A stretch of DNA of 64,000 nt from Chryseobacterium flavum. GTDB taxonomy: Bacteria; Bacteroidota; Bacteroidia; Flavobacteriales; Weeksellaceae. The stretch covers positions 1 to 64,000 of the forward strand of contig NZ_QNUE01000016.1 in the NCBI RefSeq assembly GCF_003385595.1, read 5' to 3'. Below the pieces are notes generated by a model that saw only the letters and a list, made by a program, of their open reading frames with translations, did not search any database and was not told the DNA's origin. Below are positions 8,587 to 16,906 of this stretch, piece after piece (position 1 is the first letter of the stretch; each line of letters starts with the position of its first letter). The position numbers and the translations under genes are program-made.

Positions 8587-9396
8587 ATGATTCAGTATTT
8601 AGATAATATTCATCACAAAGATTCAAAAAACTTTTTCCTTATCGCCGGACCTTGTATTATTGAGGGGGAAGATATGGCTCTTAGAATTGCGGAAAAAGTA
8701 ATTAACATTACAGATAAATACAATATTCCATACATTTTCAAAGGAAGTTTTAAAAAGGCAAACAGAAGCCGTGTAGATTCTTTCACAACAATTGGAGAAG
8801 AAAAATCTCTTGAGATCCTTAAAAAAGTCGGGGAAACCTTTAATATTCCTACAACAACAGATATTCACGAGAATGAGCATGCCGCTTTAGCAGCTCAATA
8901 TGTAGATGTTTTGCAGATTCCAGCATTTTTGGTACGTCAGACAGATCTGCTCGTAGCCGCTGCAAAAACCGGTAAATGTGTTACTCTGAAAAAAGGCCAG
9001 TTCCTTTCTCCGGAAGCTATGAAATTTGCAGTTCAGAAAATTACGGATTCGGAAAATCAGAAAGTGGCTATCATTGAAAGAGGGAACTCTTTCGGGTATA
9101 CAGATCTGATTGTAGATTACAGAGGAATTCCTACCATGAGAGAATATGCTCCGGTAATTTTAGATGTTACCCATTCATTACAGCAGCCTAACCAGAGTTC
9201 TGGTGTAACGGGAGGCAGACCGGATCTTATTGAAACGATTGCTAAGGCTGGAATTGCCGTAGGTGCAGATGGTATTTTTATCGAAACACATCCTACTCCG
9301 GAAACAGCGTTATCTGATGGTGCGAATATGCTAAGACTGGATTTATTAGAAGATTTATTACAAAAATTAACAAGAATCAGAGAATCAATTTTGTAA
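8587..9396 (+). CDS. kdsA: 3-deoxy-8-phosphooctulonate (KDO-8-P) synthase
   Basis: 269 aa. It condenses phosphoenolpyruvate with arabinose-5-phosphate to KDO-8-phosphate for the lipopolysaccharide inner core. Diagnostic motifs are IAGPCIIEGED, KGSFKKANRSR, GQFLSPEAMK and VTGGRPD. Cys23 in AGPC, the His of DVTHS, the Glu of FIETHP and the Asp of LSDGAN match the four metal ligands of the metal-dependent class (Aquifex type) rather than the metal-free E. coli class. A short AT-rich region lies upstream, and a TonB-dependent receptor follows after 44 bases, probably on the same transcript. Confidence 0.95.
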   Translation: MIQYLDNIHHKDSKNFFLIAGPCIIEGEDMALRIAEKVINITDKYNIPYIFKGSFKKANRSRVDSFTTIGEEKSLEILKKVGETFNIPTTTDIHENEHAALAAQYVDVLQIPAFLVRQTDLLVAAAKTGKCVTLKKGQFLSPEAMKFAVQKITDSENQKVAIIERGNSFGYTDLIVDYRGIPTMREYAPVILDVTHSLQQPNQSSGVTGGRPDLIETIAKAGIAVGADGIFIETHPTPETALSDGANMLRLDLLEDLLQKLTRIRESIL

Positions 9397-9440
9397 TTGT
9401 TAAAAAAACATTAATTTTAGAAATTCTTAAAACATTTCTT

Positions 9441-11648
9441 TTGAAAAAACTAGTTTTACCGCTAAGCCTTATGGTTCCCGTATTGTTTTTTTCCCAATCC
9501 AGAAAAAAGGATACGGCAACAACTAAAGTAACCGATATTGAGGAAGTTGTATTCCAGAAAAAAGCAACAGGAAGAACAAATGATGTTACGAATGTTAAGA
9601 TTTCAGCAAAAGAGGCTAAAGCTGTAGCTTCCATAAGTGGAGGAATTGAAGGTCTGATTAAAACGCTTCCTTCTGTAAACTCCAATACGGAACTGTCTTC
9701 CCAATATATGGTACGTGGTGGAAACTATGATGAAAACCTTATTTATATTAATGATATTGAGATTTACAGGCCTTTTCTGATCAGAAATTCCCAGCAGGAA
9801 GGGATGAGTATCATTAATCCGGATATGGTTTCTGCAGTCAACTTTTCAGCAGGAGGATTTGAAGCCAAATATGGTGATAAAATGTCTTCTGCATTGAATA
9901 TTTATTACCGTGAGCCGGAAAAATTTGAGGTTTCAGGTGAAGCAAGCTTAATTGGCGGGAGGCTTACAACAGGGCTCGCTTCAAAAAATAAAAAATTTAC
10001 AGCTTTATTTTCAGGAAGATACAGAAATACCAATCTTGTTTTAAATACCTTGAATGAAGATACAGACTTTAATCCGACATACTGGGATTTTCAGTCTTAC
10101 CTGAATTATCATATCAGTGATAAATTTTCCATGTCCTTCATCGGATATTACTCAAAGAATGACTATGAAATGTTTCCTAAGCAAAAAGATGTAACTTTTG
10201 GTACACTTCAGCAGCCTATTAATGTTTTCATAGGGTACCTGGGTAAGGAAAATGACCAGTATAAGAATATGATGGGAACATTTTCCATGAATTATAAACC
10301 ATCCGATAAATGGAGACTGACATTAGACAGTTTTGCATATCAGAACAGGGAAAAGGAATATTATACCATCCATTCCAATTATAAGTTACAGACATTTGAT
10401 GCAATAACCGGTGATCCGGTAACCAGTTTTGATGTAGGGGGACAAATAGACCACGCCAGAAATGATCTTTTTGTGAAAACTTATGGAACACAGTTCAGAG
10501 CCCGTTTTTCTCCGAATGTAAATACTGATATTGAAGTAGGATTTAAATTTGAAAAAGAAAACCTTAAAGATCTTACCAACGAATGGAAACTTGTAGATTC
10601 AACAGGATACAGTCTTCCAAGACCGATTGTAGATCCTAGAACAGGGGGAACAGGAGATCTTAAGCTGGCGTATTACATTGCCGGGGCCAATAATATTGAA
10701 CCTACCAGATTGTCTGCGTATGCACAATATTCACAAAAATTCTATTGGGGAGCCAGTAAGGTATTTGTTAATGCAGGAGCCAGAGTGGCAAACTGGAGCT
10801 TCAATAAAGAAACTATTTTCTCACCAAGGGTTCAGTTCGCTATAAAGCCTGACTGGGAAACAGATATGTTGTTTAAACTTTCCGGGGGAATCTATTATCA
10901 GGCTCCATTCTATAAAGAGATCAAAGATCTTGAAGGTAACTTTAATTCCAATATAAAATCTCAGCGTTCTATACAACTGATCCTCGCCAATGATTATGAA
11001 TTCCATATGTATGACAGGCCGTTTAAATTAACTACAGAGTTGTATTACAAAAAAATGGACAACCTGATCCCATATTATATGGACAATGTTAGAATCAGAT
11101 ATTCAGGTCAAAACAATGCTACAGGATATGCATATGGTATTGATACCAGGCTTTTCGGAGAATTTGTTCCGGGAGTGGATTCCTGGCTATCCGCAAGTTA
11201 CGCCAGGGTTTACGAAAATATAGATGGAAGAGGCAATATTCCGAGACCTACAGATCAGCGTTTCAGATTTGCAATGTTCTATCAGGATTATATGCCGAGT
11301 TTCCCGTCAATGCGTGTAAATCTTACCCTGATCTATGCAATGGGACTTCCGAACGGAGCACCTGTTTTTACAGATCCGTACCAGTACCAGACTACATTGC
11401 CGGCTTACAAGAGGGTAGATATAGGACTTTCAAAAGTATTTATTGATCCAAAAGATAAAAAGAAAAGATATGGGTTCTGGGGTAACTTTCAGGAACTGAC
11501 TTTAGGAGTTCAGGTGTTTAATGCCTTTAATATTAATAATACGGTGGCTAACCAGTGGATTACAGATTATAATACAAATTATATGTATCCGGTACCTGTA
11601 CGTCTTACAGGGCGTTTCTTTAATGTAAAACTGGAATTCAAGTTATAA
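9441..11648 (+). CDS. TonB-dependent outer-membrane receptor with TTG start
   Basis: 735 aa. The reading frame opens with TTG, giving MKKLVLPLSLMVPVLFFSQS, a normal signal peptide; the next ATG (9471) would cut into it, so TTG is chosen. The plug domain covers about residues 45-165 (GLIKTLPSVNSNTELSSQ, VRGGNYDENLIYINDIEI) and the rest is beta-barrel ending in an aromatic-rich strand (RFFNVKLEFKL). There is no N-terminal carboxypeptidase-regulatory domain and no paired SusD gene, which argues against a Sus-type glycan porter. The substrate is unknown. A terminator at 11691 ends the unit. Confidence 0.85.
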   Translation: MKKLVLPLSLMVPVLFFSQSRKKDTATTKVTDIEEVVFQKKATGRTNDVTNVKISAKEAKAVASISGGIEGLIKTLPSVNSNTELSSQYMVRGGNYDENLIYINDIEIYRPFLIRNSQQEGMSIINPDMVSAVNFSAGGFEAKYGDKMSSALNIYYREPEKFEVSGEASLIGGRLTTGLASKNKKFTALFSGRYRNTNLVLNTLNEDTDFNPTYWDFQSYLNYHISDKFSMSFIGYYSKNDYEMFPKQKDVTFGTLQQPINVFIGYLGKENDQYKNMMGTFSMNYKPSDKWRLTLDSFAYQNREKEYYTIHSNYKLQTFDAITGDPVTSFDVGGQIDHARNDLFVKTYGTQFRARFSPNVNTDIEVGFKFEKENLKDLTNEWKLVDSTGYSLPRPIVDPRTGGTGDLKLAYYIAGANNIEPTRLSAYAQYSQKFYWGASKVFVNAGARVANWSFNKETIFSPRVQFAIKPDWETDMLFKLSGGIYYQAPFYKEIKDLEGNFNSNIKSQRSIQLILANDYEFHMYDRPFKLTTELYYKKMDNLIPYYMDNVRIRYSGQNNATGYAYGIDTRLFGEFVPGVDSWLSASYARVYENIDGRGNIPRPTDQRFRFAMFYQDYMPSFPSMRVNLTLIYAMGLPNGAPVFTDPYQYQTTLPAYKRVDIGLSKVFIDPKDKKKRYGFWGNFQELTLGVQVFNAFNINNTVANQWITDYNTNYMYPVPVRLTGRFFNVKLEFKL

Positions 11649-11690
11649 AATATTTTTATGGATTGGTGTAAGCCATTTCTATATAGGAAT

Positions 11691-11727
11691 AAAAAAGCTT
11701 TTGACAAATATTCAGAAGCTTTTTTTA
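11691..11727 (+). terminator. Intrinsic terminator after the TonB receptor
   Basis: AAAAAAGCTT pairs with AAGCTTTTTT across a 14-base loop and runs into a T-tract about 45 bases after the receptor stop. Confidence 0.7.
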
Positions 11728-11734
11728 TTTTCCG

Positions 11735-11769
11735 GAATTTTATAACAACAATACAGAATTTTATAACAA
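11735..11769 (+). promoter_or_regulatory. Tandem 14-bp direct repeat, candidate activator operator
   Basis: GAATTTTATAACAA occurs at 11735-11748 and again, identical, at 11756-11769. The 21-base period places both copies on the same DNA face. The second copy ends 18 bases before the -7 element, exactly where a -33 TTG should be and is missing. This fits a site for an activator that replaces the -33 contact. Confidence 0.55.
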
Positions 11770-11787
11770 AGGTTTTCAGGATATTTT

Positions 11788-11795
11788 TAACTTTG
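11788..11795 (+). promoter_or_regulatory. Promoter -7 element of the metal-resistance block
   Basis: TAACTTTG matches TAnnTTTG and lies 8 bases before the ATG at 11804, so the transcript would be almost leaderless. No TTG is present 17-23 bases upstream. Confidence 0.55.
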
Positions 11796-11803
11796 CGGTA
11801 TCA

Positions 11804-12184
11804 ATGAAAAAGATTCTTGCCATATTATTCTCTATATTCTATTTCGGATTTTCTTCCGGAGCAGCATTTAGCGTTCATTATTGTATGCAGGAATTTGTTT
11901 CCGTAAGTCAGAAAACAGATGATATCTGTGGAAAATGCGGAGTTAAAGAGAAAAAAGGATGTTGCAAAACGGAGATCAAAGTTGTTAAAGTTGATGACGC
12001 TCAAACATCAGATCTGCTGAAAATTAATTTTTTAAGCCTGTTTTCCGAATTACCGGCGAAACATCAGTTCTTCTTTGCAGATAAATCTTTCTCTGCTTCA
12101 AAATTTACTCAGATTCAGATTAATGCACCACCGGAACGAAGTCCGGTACCTATTTATATTCATCATTGTAATTTTAGAATTTAG
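11804..12184 (+). CDS. HYC_CC_PP family small exported Cys-rich protein
   Basis: 126 aa with a signal peptide (MKKILAILFSIFYFGFSSG). The mature part carries the three sequence marks of the family: HYC, then a cysteine cluster with CGKCG and GCCK, then a late PP in NAPPERSPVP. The Cys/His content and the downstream DUF3347 and multicopper oxidase genes suggest a periplasmic metal-binding or sensing role, probably for copper, but no activity is known. The promoter directly upstream has a tandem repeat operator. A 117-base gap separates it from the next gene and contains an ACACAT/ATGTGT inverted repeat at 12239-12257 without a T-tract. Confidence 0.7.
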   Translation: MKKILAILFSIFYFGFSSGAAFSVHYCMQEFVSVSQKTDDICGKCGVKEKKGCCKTEIKVVKVDDAQTSDLLKINFLSLFSELPAKHQFFFADKSFSASKFTQIQINAPPERSPVPIYIHHCNFRI

Positions 12185-12301
12185 AATCCGTCAGTCGTTT
12201 TCGATTATTTTCAATATCGGTTATAGCGACATGTCCTGACACATTTTAACGATGTGTTACTTATTATTCTTTATTAAAATTAATTTCTAAAATTTAAAAC
12301 A

Positions 12302-12775
12302 ATGAAAAAGTATATCATTACAGCAGCTTTAACGCTATTATCAATTATCTCACTTTCAGCACAATCCAAAAAAGACGCGCAGGTTTCAAAGCTGTACCAA
12401 AATTATCTTGCTATCAAAACAGCATTGGCTTCGGATGATGCAGATAAAACCTCAAAAGCTGCAACAGAATTTATCAAAACCGCTTCAACGGTTGATTACA
12501 AATTGATTTCTGAAGGGAATCTCAATATTCTGAGAAAAGATGCTTCTGCTATTTCTGAGGCCAGAACTGTGGCTGCACAGAGAGAAACTTTTTATAACCT
12601 TTCAGATAATATGATTGCTCTTACAAAAGAGTTTAAGCTTTCTGAAAAACCCGTATATGTACAATATTGCCCAATGGCTGACGGAAGCTGGTTAAGTGAC
12701 GAAAAACAGATCGTTAATCCTTATTATGGGAAGGCTATGCTTTCATGTGGAAGCGTAAAGTCTGAAATTAAATAA
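12302..12775 (+). CDS. DUF3347 domain periplasmic protein
   Basis: 157 aa: a signal peptide to about residue 20 (LSIISLSAQS), then a helical DUF3347 domain. The signature YCPMADGSWLSDEKQIVNPY followed by YGKAMLSCG is complete, including both cysteines. This domain is often found alone or attached to CusB-type efflux adaptors and near copper genes in Bacteroidota, where the Cys/Met motif is thought to bind Cu(I). It lies between a Cys-rich exported protein and a multicopper oxidase, which supports periplasmic copper handling. The metal itself is inferred. Confidence 0.85.
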   Translation: MKKYIITAALTLLSIISLSAQSKKDAQVSKLYQNYLAIKTALASDDADKTSKAATEFIKTASTVDYKLISEGNLNILRKDASAISEARTVAAQRETFYNLSDNMIALTKEFKLSEKPVYVQYCPMADGSWLSDEKQIVNPYYGKAMLSCGSVKSEIK

Positions 12776-12800
12776 ATATTGTATTAACCTTTAAAACAAT

Positions 12801-12845
12801 CAACTGCATAGCTTAAATTCTAATTAACTTTAAGTTGTGCAGTTG
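12801..12845 (+). other. 16-bp RNA hairpin in the leader of the multicopper oxidase gene
   Basis: The arm 12801-12816 (CAACTGCATAGCTTAA) pairs with 12830-12845 (TTAAGTTGTGCAGTTG). All 16 positions pair in RNA if two G-U wobbles are allowed; the loop is 13 bases. No T-tract follows, so it does not look like a terminator. It ends 18 bases before the ATG at 12864 and could protect or process mRNA, control translation, or be a DNA operator. Confidence 0.6.
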
Positions 12846-12863
12846 GTAAAAGTTCGGAATATT

Positions 12864-15641
12864 ATGAAAAGACTAATCATGTTTCTGTTACTTTTGTTTT
12901 CTGTTTTCACTTTTGCACAAACAACAAAGACGTATTATACCTGTCCGATGCACCCTGAGGTAGTATCTTCAAAACCGGGAGACTGCCCAAAATGTAAAAT
13001 GACTTTGGTTAAAAAGACGGCTGTCATACAGCCTAAAGTGGCGGCAAAGCCTGTATTAAGAGCAGAAACAAAACCTAAACCGGCCAAACCGGCAGAAATC
13101 AGAATAAATAAAATTAAACCAGAAAAAAAAACTGAAGCTAAAAAGGTAAAGAAGACTGAGAAAGTAAAAGCTGTAAAGTCTGATTCTGAAAGCAAGCGGA
13201 TATTTCAGGCCCAGCCCAAATCACAGGCTCAAAAACTCTACACTTGCCCGATGCACCCGGAAGTGGTTTCTGATAAACCTGGGAAGTGTCCTAAATGCGG
13301 AATGGAATTGGTTGAAAAAGAAGACCATAAACATACCGCTGTTGAAAATCAGCCAGGCCAAAGAACTGTATTAAAAAGGAATTCTGAAAATGGAAAAGTA
13401 ACTTTTGGAGGAAAAACCGTTCGTTATGACCTGTATGTAAAAGATACGATTGTCAATTTTACGGGAAAAAACCGTCGTGCAATAGCTATTAATGGAAAGC
13501 TTCAGGCTCCAACCTTATATTTTACGGAAGGAGATACTGCAGAAATTTACCTGCATAATATGCTTAAGGAAAATACAGGACTTCACTGGCATGGGGTGAT
13601 CCTTCCCAATGAACATGATGGAGTTCCATACCTTACTACAAAACCCGTACACCCTGGAGAAACCCATTTGTATAAGTTTAGAGTATCTCAGAATGGTACC
13701 TATTGGTATCATTCTCATGAAGCACTTCAGGAGCAGATCGGAATGAACGGTATTCTTGTATTTAAAAAAAGGGAAGGAGAGCCTAAAACCGAATACAATG
13801 CCGAGATTCCTGTATTATTAGGAGATTGGAGTGATGAAGATCCGATGCAGATTGCAAGAAGGCTTCATATGGCAAATACGGATTGGTATGCCATAAAGAA
13901 AAATGCAGTTCAAAGTTACTGGGAGGCTATTAAATCCGGAAATTTTGGGACGAAAGCACTGAATGAATGGAAAAGGATGGAGGCGATGGATGTCAGTGAT
14001 GTGTATTATGATAAATTTCTGATCAATGGAGTTCCCAGTTCAGATTATTCAAATCTTAAAGCCGGTGATAAAGTCAGGTTGAGAGTTGCAAACGGAGGTT
14101 CATCTACTTATTTCTGGCTGAATTATGGAGGAGGAAAAATAAAAGTAGTTGGGAATGATGGAAATGATGTGGTTCCGGTAGAAGTGGATCGTCTGATTGT
14201 CGGGGTTTCTGAAACCTATGATATCGAGGTAACCGTTCCGGAAAGCAAAAGCTTTGAATTCCGGGCTACTTCAGAAGACAGGATAGGACATGCTTCACTT
14301 TGGCTGGGATCCGGTGAAAAGGTAGAAGCTCCTAACTTACCAAGGCTGATGCTTTTTGAAGGAATGAAGATGATGAACGGTATGATGGAGATGAGTGGAA
14401 ACATGAAGCCGATGAATATGACGATGGGAAATCAGATGATGGATATGAATGAAGTAATGTATCCGGAAATATCAGAAAGTCAACGGAAAATGACAATGAA
14501 GCATATGAATGAGATGATGGGGATAAAAACAAAAGAAAAAGACAAGCAGGAAGATCATTCCCGGCATGCAGGAATGGATATGAAAGAGGAGAAAACAATC
14601 AAGAGGTTGTCTTATAATATTTTAAAGTCTCCTGAGAAAACAATTCTGCCTGCAGACAGTATTCGTGAAATGAAGTTTACGCTGGAAGGGAATATGAATC
14701 ATTATTTGTGGACGCTGGATAATAAAACCGTAACAGAGACCGATAAGATTCTGGTAAAGAAGGGAGAAGTTCTTAGGATTAAGCTGTATAATAATTCTAT
14801 GATGCGTCACCCAATGCACCTTCACGGTCATGATTTCAGACTGATTAACTCTAAAGGAGAATATTCACCATTGAAAAATGTGGTTGATATTATGCCAATG
14901 GAGACAACAACTATCGAATTTGCAGCCAATCAGGATGGTGACTGGTTTTTCCATTGTCATATTCTTTATCACATGATGGCCGGAATGGGAAGGATCTTCA
15001 GTTATGAAAATTCAAAACCAAATCCACAACTTCCAAACCGGAAGCTTGCCTGGAAAAACTTCCTGAAAGATAATAGAATGATCAGTTCAATGGCCATGCT
15101 GGATGTAGCAAGCAATAAGATGCATGCCGAAACGATGACCATGTTCGGGCCGAGATGGGCTAACCTTAATGAGTTTCACTCCAACTGGGATTTCAATCAC
15201 TTTGAAGGAAATGTGAAAGTAGGCCGTTTTTTAGGCAAGTTCCAATGGGCACTTCCATATGCCGGATTCAGGTTTCAGAAAAATCATGAAATCATGGAAA
15301 GGCAGATGGCTGAAGATATGGGAATGGACTTTCACGGTAAAAAGACCTGGTTTGGCCAGCAAAAGGCAGCAAAAAACAGATATGCTTTCATCATTGGTAT
15401 GCAGTATGTTTTACCAATGCTGATCACAGCGGATGCAAGTATTGATCAGAACGGAAAGGTTTTACTGGAGCTGAGCAGGGAAGATATCCCGCTTTCGAGG
15501 AGGCTGAGAGGGAATTTCAGTGTCAATTCTGACGGAGAATTTTCCACAGGAATAAGGTATATCCTGCAGAAATGGTTATCACTATCCGGAAATTATGATA
15601 ATGAAATGGGCTGGGGTGCCGGAATTACTTTAATATATTAA
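12864..15641 (+). CDS. Multicopper oxidase with two heavy-metal-binding domains and a C-terminal barrel-like extension
   Basis: 925 aa from the ATG at 12864, which gives a clean signal peptide; a GTG at 12837 lies inside a hairpin. Two YTCPMHPEVVS heavy-metal-binding domains (about 24-52 and 125-155) are joined by a Lys/Pro/Ala-rich linker. The cupredoxin core follows: LHWHG (His241), YWYHSH, a Met/His-rich segment (about 495-575), then HPMHLHGHDF and HCHILYHMMAGM (His697-Cys698-His699) as type 1-3 copper ligands. The last ~200 residues alternate in beta-barrel fashion and end GWGAGITLIY, like the barrel of CopB outer-membrane proteins. The likely role is oxidation of Cu(I) outside the cytoplasm, perhaps tethered to the outer membrane. 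The oxidase is certain; the barrel is inferred. Confidence 0.88.
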   Translation: MKRLIMFLLLLFSVFTFAQTTKTYYTCPMHPEVVSSKPGDCPKCKMTLVKKTAVIQPKVAAKPVLRAETKPKPAKPAEIRINKIKPEKKTEAKKVKKTEKVKAVKSDSESKRIFQAQPKSQAQKLYTCPMHPEVVSDKPGKCPKCGMELVEKEDHKHTAVENQPGQRTVLKRNSENGKVTFGGKTVRYDLYVKDTIVNFTGKNRRAIAINGKLQAPTLYFTEGDTAEIYLHNMLKENTGLHWHGVILPNEHDGVPYLTTKPVHPGETHLYKFRVSQNGTYWYHSHEALQEQIGMNGILVFKKREGEPKTEYNAEIPVLLGDWSDEDPMQIARRLHMANTDWYAIKKNAVQSYWEAIKSGNFGTKALNEWKRMEAMDVSDVYYDKFLINGVPSSDYSNLKAGDKVRLRVANGGSSTYFWLNYGGGKIKVVGNDGNDVVPVEVDRLIVGVSETYDIEVTVPESKSFEFRATSEDRIGHASLWLGSGEKVEAPNLPRLMLFEGMKMMNGMMEMSGNMKPMNMTMGNQMMDMNEVMYPEISESQRKMTMKHMNEMMGIKTKEKDKQEDHSRHAGMDMKEEKTIKRLSYNILKSPEKTILPADSIREMKFTLEGNMNHYLWTLDNKTVTETDKILVKKGEVLRIKLYNNSMMRHPMHLHGHDFRLINSKGEYSPLKNVVDIMPMETTTIEFAANQDGDWFFHCHILYHMMAGMGRIFSYENSKPNPQLPNRKLAWKNFLKDNRMISSMAMLDVASNKMHAETMTMFGPRWANLNEFHSNWDFNHFEGNVKVGRFLGKFQWALPYAGFRFQKNHEIMERQMAEDMGMDFHGKKTWFGQQKAAKNRYAFIIGMQYVLPMLITADASIDQNGKVLLELSREDIPLSRRLRGNFSVNSDGEFSTGIRYILQKWLSLSGNYDNEMGWGAGITLIY

Positions 15642-15644
15642 TAC

Positions 15645-15672
15645 AAAGGAACTCAATTTGAGTTCCTTTTTT
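15645..15672 (+). terminator. Intrinsic terminator after the multicopper oxidase
   Basis: AAAGGAACTCAA pairs with TTGAGTTCCTTT and runs into a T-tract, directly after the oxidase stop. It ends the copper unit before chrA. Confidence 0.9.
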
Positions 15673-15762
15673 ATATTACAAATATGTATTTTTACATTAA
15701 TAAATAGTAAGCAGATCAAGGTTAATATTTTTCAGATCAGAGCTTTCTTACAATAAAAAACG

Positions 15763-16881
15763 GTGAATGAAAATAATTCTTTAAAAGAGCTTGCAGCTGT
15801 TTTTCTGATGCTGGGGATTACCGGATTTGGGGGGCCCGCAGCACATATTTCCATGATGCAGAAAGAAATTGTAAATAAGCGCAAATGGATGACCGAAGAA
15901 CATTTTCTGGATCTGATGGGAGCAACTAACCTCATTCCCGGGCCTAACAGTACTGAAATGGCCATTCATATAGGGAAGGACAAAGCGGGATGGAAAGGAT
16001 TGTTGGTTGCGGGTTTATGTTTTATCTTACCTGCAGTTATTATTACTCTGTTTTTTGCCTGGCTCTATAAGAAATATGGACAGCTTCCGGAAGTTTATCC
16101 GCTTGTATATGGTATTAAGCCTGCCATAATATCCGTTATTTTAACAGCCATCCTTCCTCTTGCTAAAAAATCATTAAAAAGCCTGGAGCTTGGAATCATT
16201 GGAAGTGTTGTATTAATATTGTCCCTGGCAGGAATAAATGAAATTTTTCTTTTATTTGGTTCCGGAATTCTGATGATGGGGTTATTATGGTTTTCCCGTA
16301 GAAAAACTGTTAATTCATTGATCCCGGCTTCTTTTCTTTCAGTTCCTGACTTTAATTTTTTTTCATCTGTCAATATCAACTTGTTTCTTATATTTCTGAA
16401 AATTGGGGCCATTTTATATGGAAGCGGGTATGTATTGTTTGCCTTTTTGGATGCGGAACTGGTGGAAAACGGGTTGTTGTCCAGAAGACAACTGATAGAT
16501 GCAATTGCTGTAGGACAGTTTACACCCGGTCCGGTATTTTCATCAGTTGCTTTTATCGGCTATCAGATTAATGGGTGGACAGGGGCAATTCTTTCTTCAA
16601 TTGGCGTTTTTATTCCGTCGTTTATATTTGTAGCTCTGCTAAATCCTATTGTAAAGATGATCAGGAACTCTGCTTATTTTTCAGTATTCCTGGATGCTGT
16701 GAACGTAGCTTCTGTAGCAATTATCATTTCTGTGTGTTATGCAATGGCAAGAGAAAGTATTGCAGATTGGCGTACAGTTTTTATTGCCATATTATGTTTG
16801 ATAATTGCTCTCAGATTTAAAAAAATAAACAGTGCCTGGCTTGTATTGCTGGGTGGTATTTTAGGGTATTTACTTTATTAA
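15763..16881 (+). CDS. chrA: Chromate efflux transporter of the CHR family
   Basis: 372 aa, about ten to twelve membrane helices in two homologous halves. Motifs of the CHR family are GFGGPAAHISMM and GATNLIPGPNSTEMAIHIG in the first half and GQFTPGPVFSSVAFIGYQ in the second. It is expected to export chromate (or sulfate-like oxyanions) by proton-motive force. The start is GTG at 15763 because it gives the usual MNENNSLKELAAVFLMLG beginning; the nearest ATG is out of frame. It stands after the copper oxidase terminator, so it is probably a separate unit in the same metal-resistance region. Confidence 0.88.
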   Translation: MNENNSLKELAAVFLMLGITGFGGPAAHISMMQKEIVNKRKWMTEEHFLDLMGATNLIPGPNSTEMAIHIGKDKAGWKGLLVAGLCFILPAVIITLFFAWLYKKYGQLPEVYPLVYGIKPAIISVILTAILPLAKKSLKSLELGIIGSVVLILSLAGINEIFLLFGSGILMMGLLWFSRRKTVNSLIPASFLSVPDFNFFSSVNINLFLIFLKIGAILYGSGYVLFAFLDAELVENGLLSRRQLIDAIAVGQFTPGPVFSSVAFIGYQINGWTGAILSSIGVFIPSFIFVALLNPIVKMIRNSAYFSVFLDAVNVASVAIIISVCYAMARESIADWRTVFIAILCLIIALRFKKINSAWLVLLGGILGYLLY

Positions 16882-16906
16882 AGCTGAATGCGGATTTAGA
16901 TACTTG

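Noticed and set aside
14332..14598. Minus-strand open frame inside the multicopper oxidase gene, rich in Ser
   Set aside because: Antisense shadow of the Met/His-rich segment; no start signal and composition explained by the sense codons.
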